NCBI RefSeq assembly: GCF_001043895.1
Contig: NZ_JTHF01000127.1
Span: forward strand, 1-64,000
DNA: 64,000 bases
Origin: Methylobacterium indicum
GTDB lineage: Bacteria; Pseudomonadota; Alphaproteobacteria; Rhizobiales; Beijerinckiaceae
Direction of reading: 5' to 3'
The position numbers and the translations under genes are program-made. Of the stretch, positions 18,326 to 29,178 are shown piece by piece. The notes beneath the pieces were generated by a model that did no database searches, was not told where the DNA came from, and saw nothing but the letters and a program-made list of their open reading frames with translations. Numbering within the stretch: the first letter of the stretch is position 1; every line of letters starts with the position of its first letter.

Positions 18326-19195
18326 ATGGATTCGGTCCTGCCGCCCGCCCTGCGGGCGAGCGCCTCCGCGTTCCGTCCCACTCCCTTGCGGGTGACGAGC
18401 CACAGCACGACGGAGGCCGACCTCTGGGCCGAGCTGCGCGCCGAGGCGGAGGCGGCCCTGATCGAGGAGCCGCTCTATGCCGGGATCATCCAGGCGACGA
18501 TCCTCGACCAGCGGGGTCTCGCCCAGGCGCTGGCCTACCGCCTCGCCCACCGGCTCGGGGACGGCGACCTCGCCCGGCTGGCGATGCGCGACCTGTGCCT
18601 CGCCGCCTTCGAAGCCGACCCGCAGGCCGGCGCCCACGCGGTGCGCGACCTGATCGCGATCCGCGAGCGCGACCCGACCTGCCGGCGCTATCTCGACCCG
18701 TTCCTGTTCTACAAGGGGCTGGCCGCCCTCGAAGGCTACAGGGTGGCGCACTGGCTGTGGCACCAGGGCCGGATGACGCTGGCCCTCCACGTCCAGAGCC
18801 GGATCTCGGAGGTGTTCGGCTGCGACATCCACCCGGCGGCCCGGATCGGCTCGGGCGTGTTCATCGACCACGCCACCGGGGTCGTCATCGGCGAGACCAC
18901 GGTGATCGCCGACGACGTGTCGATCCTGCAAGCGGTGACGCTCGGCGGCAATGGCAAGGAGAGCGGCGACCGGCACCCCAAGATCGAACGCGGGGTGCTG
19001 CTCAGCGTCGGCGCCAAGGTGCTCGGCAATATCCGGGTCGGGGAAGGCGCCAAGGTCGCGGCCGCGGCGGTGGTGCTCCACGAGGTTCCGCCCCACACCA
19101 CCGTGGCGGGCGTGCCGGCCCGGGTGGTCTCGCGCATCCCACGCAACGAGGAGCCGGCCCTGACCATGGATCAGTTCTTCGGCGACGGGATCTGA
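18326..19195 (+). CDS. cysE: serine O-acetyltransferase
   Basis: 289 residues. The N-terminal helical SATase domain (DLWAELRAEAEAALIEEPLYAGIIQATILDQ split over residues 33-65) is followed by the left-handed beta-helix DIHPAARIGSGVFIDHATG with hexapeptide repeats, GGNGKESGDRHPKI, and a C-terminal tail. It makes O-acetylserine from serine and acetyl-CoA, the first step to cysteine. The gene lies 410 bases before the encapsulin shell gene and in the same direction, which fits a module feeding cysteine to the encapsulated desulfurase. An intact tail ending in GDGI keeps open the usual complex with cysteine synthase. Confidence 0.93.
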   Translation: MDSVLPPALRASASAFRPTPLRVTSHSTTEADLWAELRAEAEAALIEEPLYAGIIQATILDQRGLAQALAYRLAHRLGDGDLARLAMRDLCLAAFEADPQAGAHAVRDLIAIRERDPTCRRYLDPFLFYKGLAALEGYRVAHWLWHQGRMTLALHVQSRISEVFGCDIHPAARIGSGVFIDHATGVVIGETTVIADDVSILQAVTLGGNGKESGDRHPKIERGVLLSVGAKVLGNIRVGEGAKVAAAAVVLHEVPPHTTVAGVPARVVSRIPRNEEPALTMDQFFGDGI

Positions 19196-19276
19196 CCGGC
19201 GTCGAGAAGTCTGTTCCGGAGACGGTTCGTCGCGCGGGCGCGGCAAGACCACGATCGTCTAGAATTAGATTCTCCA

Positions 19277-19292
19277 TCCTTTGCAAAAAGGA
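19277..19292 (+). terminator. possible intrinsic terminator after cysE
   Basis: TCCTTT-GCAA-AAAGGA forms a 6-bp stem with a GCAA loop, followed by GATTATTTTTATTTTTT. The stem is short, but the T-rich tail and the place 80 bases after cysE fit a weak rho-independent terminator. It overlaps the repeated 17-mer at 19289-19305. Confidence 0.35.
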
Positions 19293-19305
19293 GATTATTT
19301 TTATT
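19289..19305 (-). repeat. 17-bp sequence shared with 63654-63670
   Basis: The minus strand reads AATAAAAATAATCTCCT, identical to the plus strand at 63654-63670. Both are in promoter-like intergenic DNA: here before the encapsulin gene, there before a binding-protein gene. In DNA this rich in GC, an exact AT-rich 17-mer is unlikely by chance. Confidence 0.45.
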
Positions 19306-19604
19306 TTTTAGATTACGATAGGAAAATCTGAATACATTTGTACATAGATAAACAGAAAAATATTCTATTGACCCCCGCGCCCGACAACCGGTATCGCTAC
19401 GTCAGCGAGACGGCAGAACGGTTTGGCACTCCTCAGTGACCGCCGCGCTCGCTGATGTAGAGATGCTGCGCCGGGCAAGACCGTCGACCGACGATGTCTT
19501 GCTACGACTTGCCGTCCTGTGAGGGTGGCGATGATTGCCGGCGTCTCTCTGTGCGCAATGCCGGGCCGCGATCAGGTCCTACGGCAACACGGAGACGAAA
19601 CACG

Positions 19605-20982
19605 ATGAGCGGACCGGGTTTGAGCGTCAGCGCCTCAGCCGCACGCAACCTTGCCACCGCGACCGTCACCTCGGTCCAGAATGCGGCCAACACGCCGCGC
19701 TTCCTGCTGCGGCTCCTGCCCTTCGTCGACGTCGCCGGCGGCGTCTACCGGGTCAACCGCCGCGCCGTCGTGCTGGCGAAGGCCGGCCGCATCGACCTCG
19801 CGACCGAGGGCGACACCCGTTCGGTCAAGGCCGGATCCCTGCGCGCCGTGCCGCTGTTCAGCCGTCTCGGGGACGCCGAACTGGCGGCTTTGGCGGGCAA
19901 GTTCACGCAGAGCCGCCACCAGGCCGGCGAGGTCATCGCCGAGGAGGGCTCGACCGGGCGCAGCCTCGTCGTGGTCGCCGACGGCACCGTCGAGCTGACC
20001 CTGTCGGGCCCCTACAAGGGCCGCCTGCGCCAGGGGCTCGCCACCCGCGGCGACCATTTCGGCGACGGCGACCTCGTCGGCGAGCCCGGCCCCGCCCCGG
20101 CCGTCAAGGCGCTCTCGGCGGTGACCCTGCTCACCCTCGACCGCGCGGCGATCGAGGACGAGGCGATCGCCTCGCGCATCGCCCAGCACCGCGAGGAGCG
20201 CGACCGGCTGAAGGGCCACACCAATTCCCACGGCGAGCAGGGTATCGAATTGCTGGCGGTCCATGCCGGCGAACCGCGCCTGCCGACCACCTTCGTCGAT
20301 TACGAGATCGATCCGCGCGAGTACCACCTCTCGACGATCCAGACGATCCTCAACACCCATACCCGCGTCACCGACCTCTACTCCAACGAGATCGATCAGC
20401 TGCGCGAGCAGATCCGCCTCACGGTCGATGCCGTGAAGGAGCGCGAGGAGTGGGAACTGCTGAACAACTCGCAGTTCGGCCTGCTCCACGAGGTGGCGCC
20501 GCGCCAGCGCATCCCGACCCGCGGCGGCCCGCCGACCCCGGACGACCTCGACGAGCTGCTGACCCTGGTGTGGAAGAAGCCCGCCTTCTTCGTCGCCCAT
20601 CCCCGCGCCATCGCGGCCTTCGGCCGGGAGGCGACCCGGCGCGGCGTGCCGCCGGTGGTGGTCCACCTGTTCGGCGCGCCGTTCATCACCTGGCGCGGCG
20701 TGCCGCTCGTCCCCAGCGACAAGCTGCCGATCGACATCGACCCGGTGACCGGGGCCCAGACCACGTCGATCCTGCTGCTCCGCGTCGGCGAGGGCGAGCA
20801 GGGCGTGGTCGGCCTGCACAAGTCGGGCGTGACCGGCGAGATCGAGCCCGGCCTGTCGGTGCGCTACATGGGCACCAACGACCACTCGATCGCCTCGCAC
20901 CTCGTGACCCGCTACTTCTCGGCCGCGGTGCTGGTCGAGGACGCGATCGCCCGTCTCGATAACGTGCTGCTCGGCAACTACC

Positions 20983-20996
<14 letters not shown>
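19605..20996 (+). CDS. family 2B-type encapsulin shell protein with cyclic-nucleotide-binding-like domain
   Basis: 463 residues from ATG 19605. Residues 1-80 and 205-463 form the HK97-like encapsulin fold (RFLLRLLPFVDVAGGVYRVN, VDYEIDPREYHLSTIQTILN, LLNNSQFGLLHEV, HPRAIAAFGREATRRG, RYFSAAVLVEDAIARLDNVLLG). Inserted at about residues 82-185 is a cNMP-binding-like beta barrel (VPLFSRLGDAELAALAGKF, GEVIAEEGSTGRSLVVVADG, HFGDGDLVGE). The usual phosphate-binding arginine after FGE is not visible (PAPAVKAL), so ligand binding is doubtful. Family 2 encapsulins (e.g. SrpI) assemble into protein shells that hold a cysteine desulfurase. The gene overlaps the desulfurase by 14 bases. Confidence 0.92.
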
Positions 20997-22917
<1,921 letters not shown>

Positions 22918-22923
22918 GGCGTC

Positions 22924-22960
22924 GCGTCGCCCGGTCGCTCGCGCGGCGACCGGGCGACGC
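22924..22960 (+). terminator. strong hairpin after the encapsulin operon
   Basis: GCGTCGCCCGGTCGC (22924-22938) pairs perfectly with 22946-22960, a 15-bp GC-rich stem with a seven-base loop, seven bases after the desulfurase stop. No T-run follows, as is common in high-GC bacteria. Likely transcription end or mRNA-stabilising hairpin. Confidence 0.6.
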
Positions 22961-23013
22961 TCCGGGGCGCGATGCGAGACCATCGCCGATCCTCGACAGC
23001 GAAAGGTGCGGCC

Positions 23014-23445
23014 ATGACCGGGAATCTCTACCGCAGCCCGATGTATCGCCGTGTGAACGACACGCGGGGCAGGCCGACCCGGACCTTGATACGCGTGTTC
23101 GTTTCGCCGGGATCCCTCCCGGCCACGATCGCATACTACGAGCGGCTGCAGGGGCTCGCGCACGATGCCTTCTTCCCGTTTCCGCAAGTCGGCCTCTACC
23201 TCGCGATGGTCGGCTCGTTCCTGATCATCGAAGGCTCCAACGAAGACCTCGCCCCGTTCCGGCAGACGACGGGAACGCTTTTGGTCGATGACGCCGAGCC
23301 GTACTACGCCAGGTTCCTGGCCGAGGGCGCGGAGATCCTTTGGCCGATTCGCGACGTTCCCACCGGCCGGGCGTTCAATGTCCGCCATCCCGACGGCAGC
23401 GTCATCGAGTACGTCCACCACCGGCCCGATCGCGAGGGGCGCTGA
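23014..23445 (+). CDS. VOC-superfamily (glyoxalase-fold) protein
   Basis: 143 residues from ATG 23014. IRVFVSPGSLPATIAYYERLQGL, LLVDDAEPYYARFLAEGAEIL and NVRHPDGSVIEYVHH show one VOC beta-alpha-beta-beta-beta repeat pair with the final glutamate of the usual metal site. Substrate unknown. It stands alone between the encapsulin terminator and the ssu-like operon, in the same direction. It is slightly less GC-biased than its neighbours. Confidence 0.75.
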   Translation: MTGNLYRSPMYRRVNDTRGRPTRTLIRVFVSPGSLPATIAYYERLQGLAHDAFFPFPQVGLYLAMVGSFLIIEGSNEDLAPFRQTTGTLLVDDAEPYYARFLAEGAEILWPIRDVPTGRAFNVRHPDGSVIEYVHHRPDREGR

Positions 23446-23528
23446 CGCAAACGGGCCAGCTGTCGCGGGCTCGCCGGGCGGCAACTCGTCGCTCCACGAT
23501 GCCAAAGGCCGACCTCTCCTCTCGCTTT

Positions 23529-23549
23529 TAGTTTACAAAATCGATCTAC
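23529..23549 (+). promoter_or_regulatory. shared promoter block, copy 1
   Basis: TAGTT then TACAAAATCGATCTAC. 18 of 21 bases match the minus strand of 54637-54617. Here it stands 88 bases before the permease gene at 23637; there it stands 58 bases before the DppB-like gene. Both point towards the transporter gene. TTTACA could be a -35 element. Confidence 0.45.
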
Positions 23550-23636
23550 TAAGTTACCAGTACGCCATGTTCGGGTGCGGCCGACAGGCCGCAAGCCGCG
23601 CTGGTCGCCGAGGGCGCAGGCGCGAAGCGAGGTTCC

Positions 23637-24497
23637 ATGGCAATCGACTTGTCCACCCGGGCGCCTCGGACCGTGCCGAGCGGATATCGGGCAGGACACC
23701 TCGCAAGGGGCCCACGGTCCTGGAGCGCGCGCGAGCTGCTCGTCCTGTCCTGGCTCGCGCCCCTCCTGTTCGCCCTGGCCTGGGAGGCCGTGTGCCGGTT
23801 CGGCGGCATGAACGAGCAGGTCATGCCGGCCCCGAGCGCGGTGCTCGCCACCGCCTGGACCCTCGTCAAGGACGGCTCGCTGTTCGTGCATCTCGGCTAC
23901 AGCCTGCTGCGCGCCGCGACCGGCTTCCTCATCGGCGGCGGCATCGGCTTCGGGCTCGGCCTCATCGTCGGCTTCTCGCGCCTCGCCGAGGCGCTGCTCG
24001 ACCGCTCGATCCAGATGATCCGGGCGATCCCCTTCCTCGCGCTGCTGCCGCTCGTCATCGTGTGGTTCGGCGTCGACGAGGCCGGCAAGATCTTCCTCGT
24101 CTCGCTCGGCGTACTCTTCCCGATCTACATCAACACCGTGCTCGGCATCCGCCAGGTCGACCCGAAGCTTCTCGAGGTCGCGAAGGTCACGGGGCTCAGC
24201 CTGCGCGGGCGCATCACCAAGATCATCCTGCCCGGCGCGATGCCGTCGATCCTGACGGGCGTGCGCTACGCGCTCGCCGTCGCCTGGCTGGCCCTCGTCA
24301 TCGCCGAGACCATCGCCACCACGAAGGGCATCGGCTTCCTGGCGATGGACGCGCGCGAGTTCCTGCAGACCAACGTCATCGTGCTGACCATCGTCATCTA
24401 TGCGGCGATCGGCGTGATCGCCGACGGGATCGCCCGGGCCCTGGAGCGCCGGCTGCTCGCCTGGCACCCGAACTACGCCAGGGAGGAACGCCGATGA
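23637..24497 (+). CDS. ssuC: aliphatic sulfonate-type ABC transporter permease (SsuC-like)
   Basis: 286 residues with about six membrane segments. ELLVLSWLAPLLFALAWEAVCR opens the membrane part; IRAIPFLALLPLVIVWFG and the EAA loop EVAKVTGLSLRGRITKIILPGAMPSI are diagnostic of the SsuC/TauC permease family. It forms the inner-membrane channel with the ATPase encoded next (ATGA overlap) and is served by the binding protein at 25218. First gene of a five-gene operon that ends with an SfnB-like flavoprotein. Confidence 0.9.
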   Translation: MAIDLSTRAPRTVPSGYRAGHLARGPRSWSARELLVLSWLAPLLFALAWEAVCRFGGMNEQVMPAPSAVLATAWTLVKDGSLFVHLGYSLLRAATGFLIGGGIGFGLGLIVGFSRLAEALLDRSIQMIRAIPFLALLPLVIVWFGVDEAGKIFLVSLGVLFPIYINTVLGIRQVDPKLLEVAKVTGLSLRGRITKIILPGAMPSILTGVRYALAVAWLALVIAETIATTKGIGFLAMDAREFLQTNVIVLTIVIYAAIGVIADGIARALERRLLAWHPNYAREERR

Positions 24498-25189
24498 GCG
24501 CCGCCGTCACCGTCCGGGCCTTGCGCCGCCGCTACGGCGAGCGGGTCGTCATCGAGGGCCTGGATCTGCGGATCGAGACCGGCGAGTTCGTCGCCATGCT
24601 CGGCGAGAGCGGCTGCGGCAAGACCACGTTGCTGCGGGCGCTCGCCGGCCTCGACCCGGTCGACGGGGGTCGGATCGACGGCCCGGCCCAGCCGGCGGTG
24701 GTGTTCCAGGAGCACCGGCTTTTGCCCTGGGCCCCGCTCTGGCAGAATGTCGCCCTCGGGATCGAGACGCCGGAGGCGAAGCCCCAGGCGGTCGCGGCCC
24801 TGCGCGAGGTGGGGCTGGCCGGTCGCGAGAACGATTGGCCGCGCAACCTCTCGGGCGGGCAGTCCCAGCGGGTGGCGCTCGCCCGCGCCCTCGTGCGCGA
24901 GCCGCGGCTCCTGCTCCTCGACGAGCCCTTCGCGGCCCTCGACGCGCTGACCCGCATCAAGATGCACGCGCTGATCAAGGACCTGGTAGCCCGCCACCGT
25001 CCCGGCGTCCTCCTCGTCACCCACGACGTCGACGAGGCCATCGCCATTGCCGACCGCATCCTGGTGATGCGGGCTGGCCGGATCGCCGCCTCCTACGACG
25101 TCGCGGCCGAGACCGAGGCCGGATCCGATCGCCTCCGCGGCAAGCTCCTCGGCGAACTCGGCGTCACGCTCCACGACCGCGCCGCCTGA
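24494..25189 (+). CDS. ssuB: aliphatic sulfonate-type ABC transporter ATP-binding protein (SsuB-like)
   Basis: 231 residues from ATG 24494, overlapping the permease stop by four bases. Walker A GESGCGKTT, Q-loop VVFQEHRLLPW, signature LSGGQSQRVALARALV, Walker B LLLLDEPFAALDA and the switch histidine in LLVTHDVDEAI are complete. The HRLLPW and DEPFAALD blocks are typical of SsuB/TauB. It hydrolyses ATP on the cytoplasmic side to drive uptake. Confidence 0.91.
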   Translation: MSAAVTVRALRRRYGERVVIEGLDLRIETGEFVAMLGESGCGKTTLLRALAGLDPVDGGRIDGPAQPAVVFQEHRLLPWAPLWQNVALGIETPEAKPQAVAALREVGLAGRENDWPRNLSGGQSQRVALARALVREPRLLLLDEPFAALDALTRIKMHALIKDLVARHRPGVLLVTHDVDEAIAIADRILVMRAGRIAASYDVAAETEAGSDRLRGKLLGELGVTLHDRAA

Positions 25190-25217
25190 TCCCCAGAACA
25201 TACAGGACGTCCTCGTC

Positions 25218-26231
25218 ATGACCCGCTCAGACGTTCCCGGTCTCGACCGGCGCCGGCTCATCCAGGGCGCCGGGCTGGCGCTCGGAGCCGCCACCCTCGG
25301 CCTCGACCCGGCCCGGGCGCAGGGCCCCGGCACTCCCGGGACCCGCAACACCGACACCGTCCGCCTCGGCTGGGGACGCGGCGGCCTGCCGCTGATCGCC
25401 CGCGAGCGCGGGGAGTTCGAGAAGGGCCTTGCCGACCAGGGCATCACGGTGAAATGGGTCGGCCCGTTTCCCAACCACGCGCCCTCGCTGCAGGCCGTGG
25501 TCGGCGGCAGCGCCGATTTCGGCTTCTGGGGCAGCACCACCCCGGCGCTCGCCGCCATCATCGCCGGCTCGCCCCTCGTCTTCACCAATTACAACGTCTA
25601 CGCGCCGCGCTCGACCGCGATCATCGTCAAGAAGAAGTCCGGCATCGACTCGGTCAAGGACCTCGCCGGCAAGAAGGTGGCGGTGAACCGCTCGGGGCTG
25701 GGCGAGTTCCTGCTGGTCGCGGCGCTCGAGAAGCACGGCGTCGACCGCAAGAGTGTCGAGTTCGTGTACCTCAACCCGCCGGACGCCTCGCCGGCCTTCG
25801 GCCAGGGCCGGGTCGATGCCTGGTCGATGTGGACCCCCGCGGTCGACATCGCCCGCGACCTCTACGACGCCAAAAACATCTTCTTCGAGGGCACCGACCT
25901 CGATTTCCTGATCGACTACTCGTCCCTCGTCAGCTTGCGCGACTTCACCACCAAGAATTCCGCCGTCGTGCGCGCGGTGATCGACGCCTATGGCCGCGAG
26001 GGACGGTGGATCAGCGACAACCCGGTCGAGGCCGAGACCATCGCCCAGAAGGAGGGCAAGTACGGCGACGCGGTGCGCGACCACCTCGCCGGGCTCAAGC
26101 GCCAGAACCGCTTCTACGAGGCCGACGACGCCGTCTTCCTCGCCGGCTTCCAGAAGGCGGCCGACTGGCTCGCCGACCGGGCGATCCTGCCGAAGCGGGT
26201 CAAGGTCGCCGACCATTCCGTCCGGGTCTGA
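25218..26231 (+). CDS. ABC transporter substrate-binding protein (SsuA-like)
   Basis: 337 residues. DRRRLIQGAGLALGAATLGL is a twin-arginine-like signal ending at ARAQG. The mature part (VRLGWGRGGLPLIARERGEF, SADFGFWGSTTPALAAII, DSVKDLAGKKVAVNRSGLGEFL, WSMWTPAVDIARDL) is an NMT1/SsuA-type domain with a WTP in place of the more usual WDP. It is the cognate periplasmic receptor of the permease and ATPase just upstream, 28 bases away. Confidence 0.88.
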   Translation: MTRSDVPGLDRRRLIQGAGLALGAATLGLDPARAQGPGTPGTRNTDTVRLGWGRGGLPLIARERGEFEKGLADQGITVKWVGPFPNHAPSLQAVVGGSADFGFWGSTTPALAAIIAGSPLVFTNYNVYAPRSTAIIVKKKSGIDSVKDLAGKKVAVNRSGLGEFLLVAALEKHGVDRKSVEFVYLNPPDASPAFGQGRVDAWSMWTPAVDIARDLYDAKNIFFEGTDLDFLIDYSSLVSLRDFTTKNSAVVRAVIDAYGREGRWISDNPVEAETIAQKEGKYGDAVRDHLAGLKRQNRFYEADDAVFLAGFQKAADWLADRAILPKRVKVADHSVRV

Positions 26232-26266
26232 CCCAACTCCTCCCCTTCTCCGCCCGGAGCGCGCCC

Positions 26267-27631
26267 ATGCCCTCTCCAAAACCCGTCCGCCTCGGCGTCA
26301 ACGTCCTCGCCTCCGGGCGCCACGACGCCGCCTGGAAGACGTTTTCGGACCCGGCCTCGTTGTCCACCGACATCGACGCCTTCCTGCGCATCGCCAGGGT
26401 GGCGGAGAAGGGCAAGATCGACGCGCTCTTCCTCGCCGACGGGCCCGGCGGCCTCGTCGACGAGGCCTTGCACCGGCCCTGGCGCGCCCTCGACCCGGTA
26501 ACGCTGCTCGCCGCCCTGTCGCAGGCCACCAGCCATATCGGCCTCGTCGCCACGACCTCGACGATCTTCGGCCATCCTTACGCGGTCGCCCGCCAGATCG
26601 CCTCGCTCGACCACATCAGCAAGGGCCGGGCGGCCTGGAACATCATCACCAGCCAGACCCCGGTGGCGCTCGCCGCCTACGGGCTTCCGCACGGCTTCGA
26701 CCAGGACGAGCGCTACCGGCGCGCCACCGAGTTCGTCGAGATCGTCACCGGCCTGTGGGATTCCCTGCCCCGGGAGGCGGTCGTCGCCGACCGCGACCGT
26801 CACGTCTTCGTGGACAAGGCGCGGGTTCGACCCATCGCCATCGAGGGTCGCCACTTCAGCGCCCGCGGCGCGTTGTCGGCCCCGGTCGGGCCGCAGGGGC
26901 GGCCGGTGATCTTCCAGGCCGGCCAGTCGGAGGACAGCAAGGCCTTCGGGGCGCGGTATGCCGACGCCCTGTTCACCGGCCAGCGCCTGATCGGGCCCGC
27001 GAAGAAATTCTACGCCGACGTGAAGGCGCTCGCCCGCAGCCACGGCCGCGATCCCGACCAGCTCCTCGTCATGCCGGGCCTGTTTCCGATCGTCGGCAGC
27101 ACGGAAGCGGAGGCCCTGCGGCGCAAGGCCGATCTCGATGCCGGCCTCGACATCGCGTTCCTGCGGGCCGAGCTCGCCCGGCACTTCGCCCTCGATCCCG
27201 ACGACCTGCCCCTCGACGCCCCCCTGCCCTACGCGCTCATCGAGGCGGCGGAGCCGCGCGTGCCGATCGCCTCGCGCTGGCCGCGCAAGCAGATCCTCGC
27301 CGAGGCGGTCGAGCACGGCTGGACGGTGCGCCAGGCCGCGCTCAGCAACATCGTCGGTGGCCACCGGATGATCGTCGGCCCGCCGGAGGTCATCGCCGCC
27401 GACATCCTGCACTGGCTCGATAGCGGCGCGGCCGACGGGTTCAACCTCAACATCGACGTCCAGACGAGCGGGCTCGAGGACATCGTCGACGCGGTGCTGC
27501 CGCTGCTGCGCAAGGCAGGGCGGTTCCGCGACGAGTATACCGGCCGGACCCTGCGCCACCATCTCGGCCTCGATCCCTACCTCGACCCGCGCGACGCCGC
27601 GCCCCTGCCCCGCACCGGCACCGGCCGATAG
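26267..27631 (+). CDS. LLM-class flavin-dependent monooxygenase (NtaA/SnaA/DszA family)
   Basis: 454 residues from ATG 26267. Landmarks: VRLGVNVLASGRHDAAWKTF, DALFLADGPGGL, IGLVATTSTIFGHPY, IASLDHISKGRAAWNIITSQ and RPVIFQAGQSEDSKAFGARYADALFTG. The enzyme uses reduced flavin to oxygenate its substrate, probably the compound imported by ssuABC just upstream. It is 10 bases before the SfnB-like gene, and LLM plus SfnB-like pairs recur at 54.7-57.2 kb. Confidence 0.88.
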   Translation: MPSPKPVRLGVNVLASGRHDAAWKTFSDPASLSTDIDAFLRIARVAEKGKIDALFLADGPGGLVDEALHRPWRALDPVTLLAALSQATSHIGLVATTSTIFGHPYAVARQIASLDHISKGRAAWNIITSQTPVALAAYGLPHGFDQDERYRRATEFVEIVTGLWDSLPREAVVADRDRHVFVDKARVRPIAIEGRHFSARGALSAPVGPQGRPVIFQAGQSEDSKAFGARYADALFTGQRLIGPAKKFYADVKALARSHGRDPDQLLVMPGLFPIVGSTEAEALRRKADLDAGLDIAFLRAELARHFALDPDDLPLDAPLPYALIEAAEPRVPIASRWPRKQILAEAVEHGWTVRQAALSNIVGGHRMIVGPPEVIAADILHWLDSGAADGFNLNIDVQTSGLEDIVDAVLPLLRKAGRFRDEYTGRTLRHHLGLDPYLDPRDAAPLPRTGTGR

Positions 27632-27641
27632 GAGTTCCGCG

Positions 27642-28886
27642 ATGATCCAGGGACGGACCCCCGATCCGGCCGCCGCCACGCGGCCGGACTGGAGCCCCAT
27701 CACGCGCCGCCTCGACCTCGACGCGCTCTTCTCAGGGTTCGCCGAGGGCGCGGCCGCCCGCGACGTCGCGCGCCGCCCGATCGTCGCCGAGACGGCGGCG
27801 CTGAAGGCGCGCGGCTTCGGCGCGGTGCGGCTCTCCCGCGAGGCGGGGGGCGCCGGCGTGAGCCTGCCAGAATTGTTCGCGCTCGCCCGCGACCTCGCCA
27901 GCGCCGATCCCAACATCGCCCACGTCTTCCGCAACCACTTCTTCGCTATCGAGCAGCACCGCAAAACGCCCGACGCCCCCTTCTCGGCCCGCATCCTGGC
28001 GCTGGCGGGCGAGGGCCGGATGTTCGGCAACGCCGTCTCCGAGGCCGGCGGAGGACCGGCCGGCAGCCGCAACCAGGTGCCGGGCGCGCGGCTCACGCGC
28101 GACGGCAACGGCTACCGGGTCTCAGGCCGCAAGATCTACTCGACGGGCAACCTCTACGCCGATCACCTCTTCGCCTCGGCTTTGGACGAGACGAGCGGGC
28201 GGACCGTGCAGTTCCTGGTCTCGACCAAGGCGCCGGGCGTGACCCTCGACGACGACTGGACCGGCTTCGGCCAGAAGCTCACCGGCTCGGGGACCACGGT
28301 GTTCGAGGACGTGGCGGTGTCGCCAGGGGATCTGTTCGCGCTGCCGGAGCGGGCCGAGGGCGGGCCGCATCTCTACGGCTTCACCTTCCACCAGGTCTAC
28401 CTGACGGTGGTGATCTCCGGCATCGTCACCCGCATCCTCCAGGACGCCCTGGCGCTGGTCCGGGGCCGGTCGCGCAACTACTACCACGCGCTCGCCGAGC
28501 ACCCCTCGCACGAGCCCGAGATCCAGGCGGTGATCGGCCGCATCGCCGCCCACCGGGCCGCGATCCTCGCTGTGACCGACCGGGCGGTCGACGCGCTCGA
28601 TCGTGCCTGGGCGCGGGCGGCGGAGCCCGACGCCGAAGCACTGTCGATCGCCGCCAGCATCGCGGCGGCCGAGGCCAAGATCGTGACCGACGAGGTCGCG
28701 GCGACGCTGGCGAGCCTGCTCCTCGACGTCGGCAGCGGCAGCGCCGTCGCGACCGAGCGGGCGCTGGACCGCCACTGGCGCAACCTGAAGGTCATCGCCG
28801 CGCACAACCCGCGGATCTACAAGGAGCGGGTGGTCGGCGACCACTACCTCAACGGTGCCCTGCCCCCGACCGGGGCGTTCTTCTGA
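27642..28886 (+). CDS. acyl-CoA dehydrogenase-fold flavoprotein, SfnB/DszC-like
   Basis: 414 residues. It has the acyl-CoA dehydrogenase fold (RLSREAGGAGVSLPELFALA, GYRVSGRKIYSTGNLYADH, GVTLDDDWTGFGQKLTGSG, ALDRHWRNLKVIAAHNPRIYK), but lacks the usual catalytic glutamate context and looks like the SfnB/DszC monooxygenase branch, which acts on sulfones and thiophene-like sulfur. It probably takes reduced flavin from a separate reductase. Last gene of the 23.6-28.9 kb operon. Confidence 0.83.
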   Translation: MIQGRTPDPAAATRPDWSPITRRLDLDALFSGFAEGAAARDVARRPIVAETAALKARGFGAVRLSREAGGAGVSLPELFALARDLASADPNIAHVFRNHFFAIEQHRKTPDAPFSARILALAGEGRMFGNAVSEAGGGPAGSRNQVPGARLTRDGNGYRVSGRKIYSTGNLYADHLFASALDETSGRTVQFLVSTKAPGVTLDDDWTGFGQKLTGSGTTVFEDVAVSPGDLFALPERAEGGPHLYGFTFHQVYLTVVISGIVTRILQDALALVRGRSRNYYHALAEHPSHEPEIQAVIGRIAAHRAAILAVTDRAVDALDRAWARAAEPDAEALSIAASIAAAEAKIVTDEVAATLASLLLDVGSGSAVATERALDRHWRNLKVIAAHNPRIYKERVVGDHYLNGALPPTGAFF

Positions 28887-28935
28887 AGTTTCAGTATTCC
28901 CCTCACCGAAAACTGCACCCGGCATCCTACCCGCG

Positions 28936-29056
28936 CACCTCATCCTGAGGTGTTAGCCGATCAAGGATCGGCCGACCTCGAAGGAGGGCCCCAGAAGTCT
29001 CGCGATTCCTGGAGCCCTCCTTCGAGGCCCACTGATGTGGGCACCTCAGGATGAGG
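28936..29056. repeat. composite palindromic repeat (REP/BIME-like)
   Basis: Nested inverted repeats: an outer 15-bp pair (28938-28952 with 29042-29056, CCTCATCCTGAGGTG), an inner 14-bp pair (28976-28989 with 29014-29027, CCTCGAAGGAGGGC), and small palindromes at 28936-28952 and 28956-28972. The whole 120-bp unit folds on itself, typical of dispersed palindromic repeats in rhizobial and Methylobacterium genomes. It sits between the SfnB-like gene and the rhodanese gene. Confidence 0.75.
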
Positions 29057-29178
29057 CCGTGGGCGGGATTCGGGATCGAAACCGCGTACAGACCGCTCAC
29101 GTTGCTCGCCCGGACGATGCCAGTCCCGCCGGACGGCCTGGATCGCCGTCGATCACGCCACCACGAGACCCCGACTCC

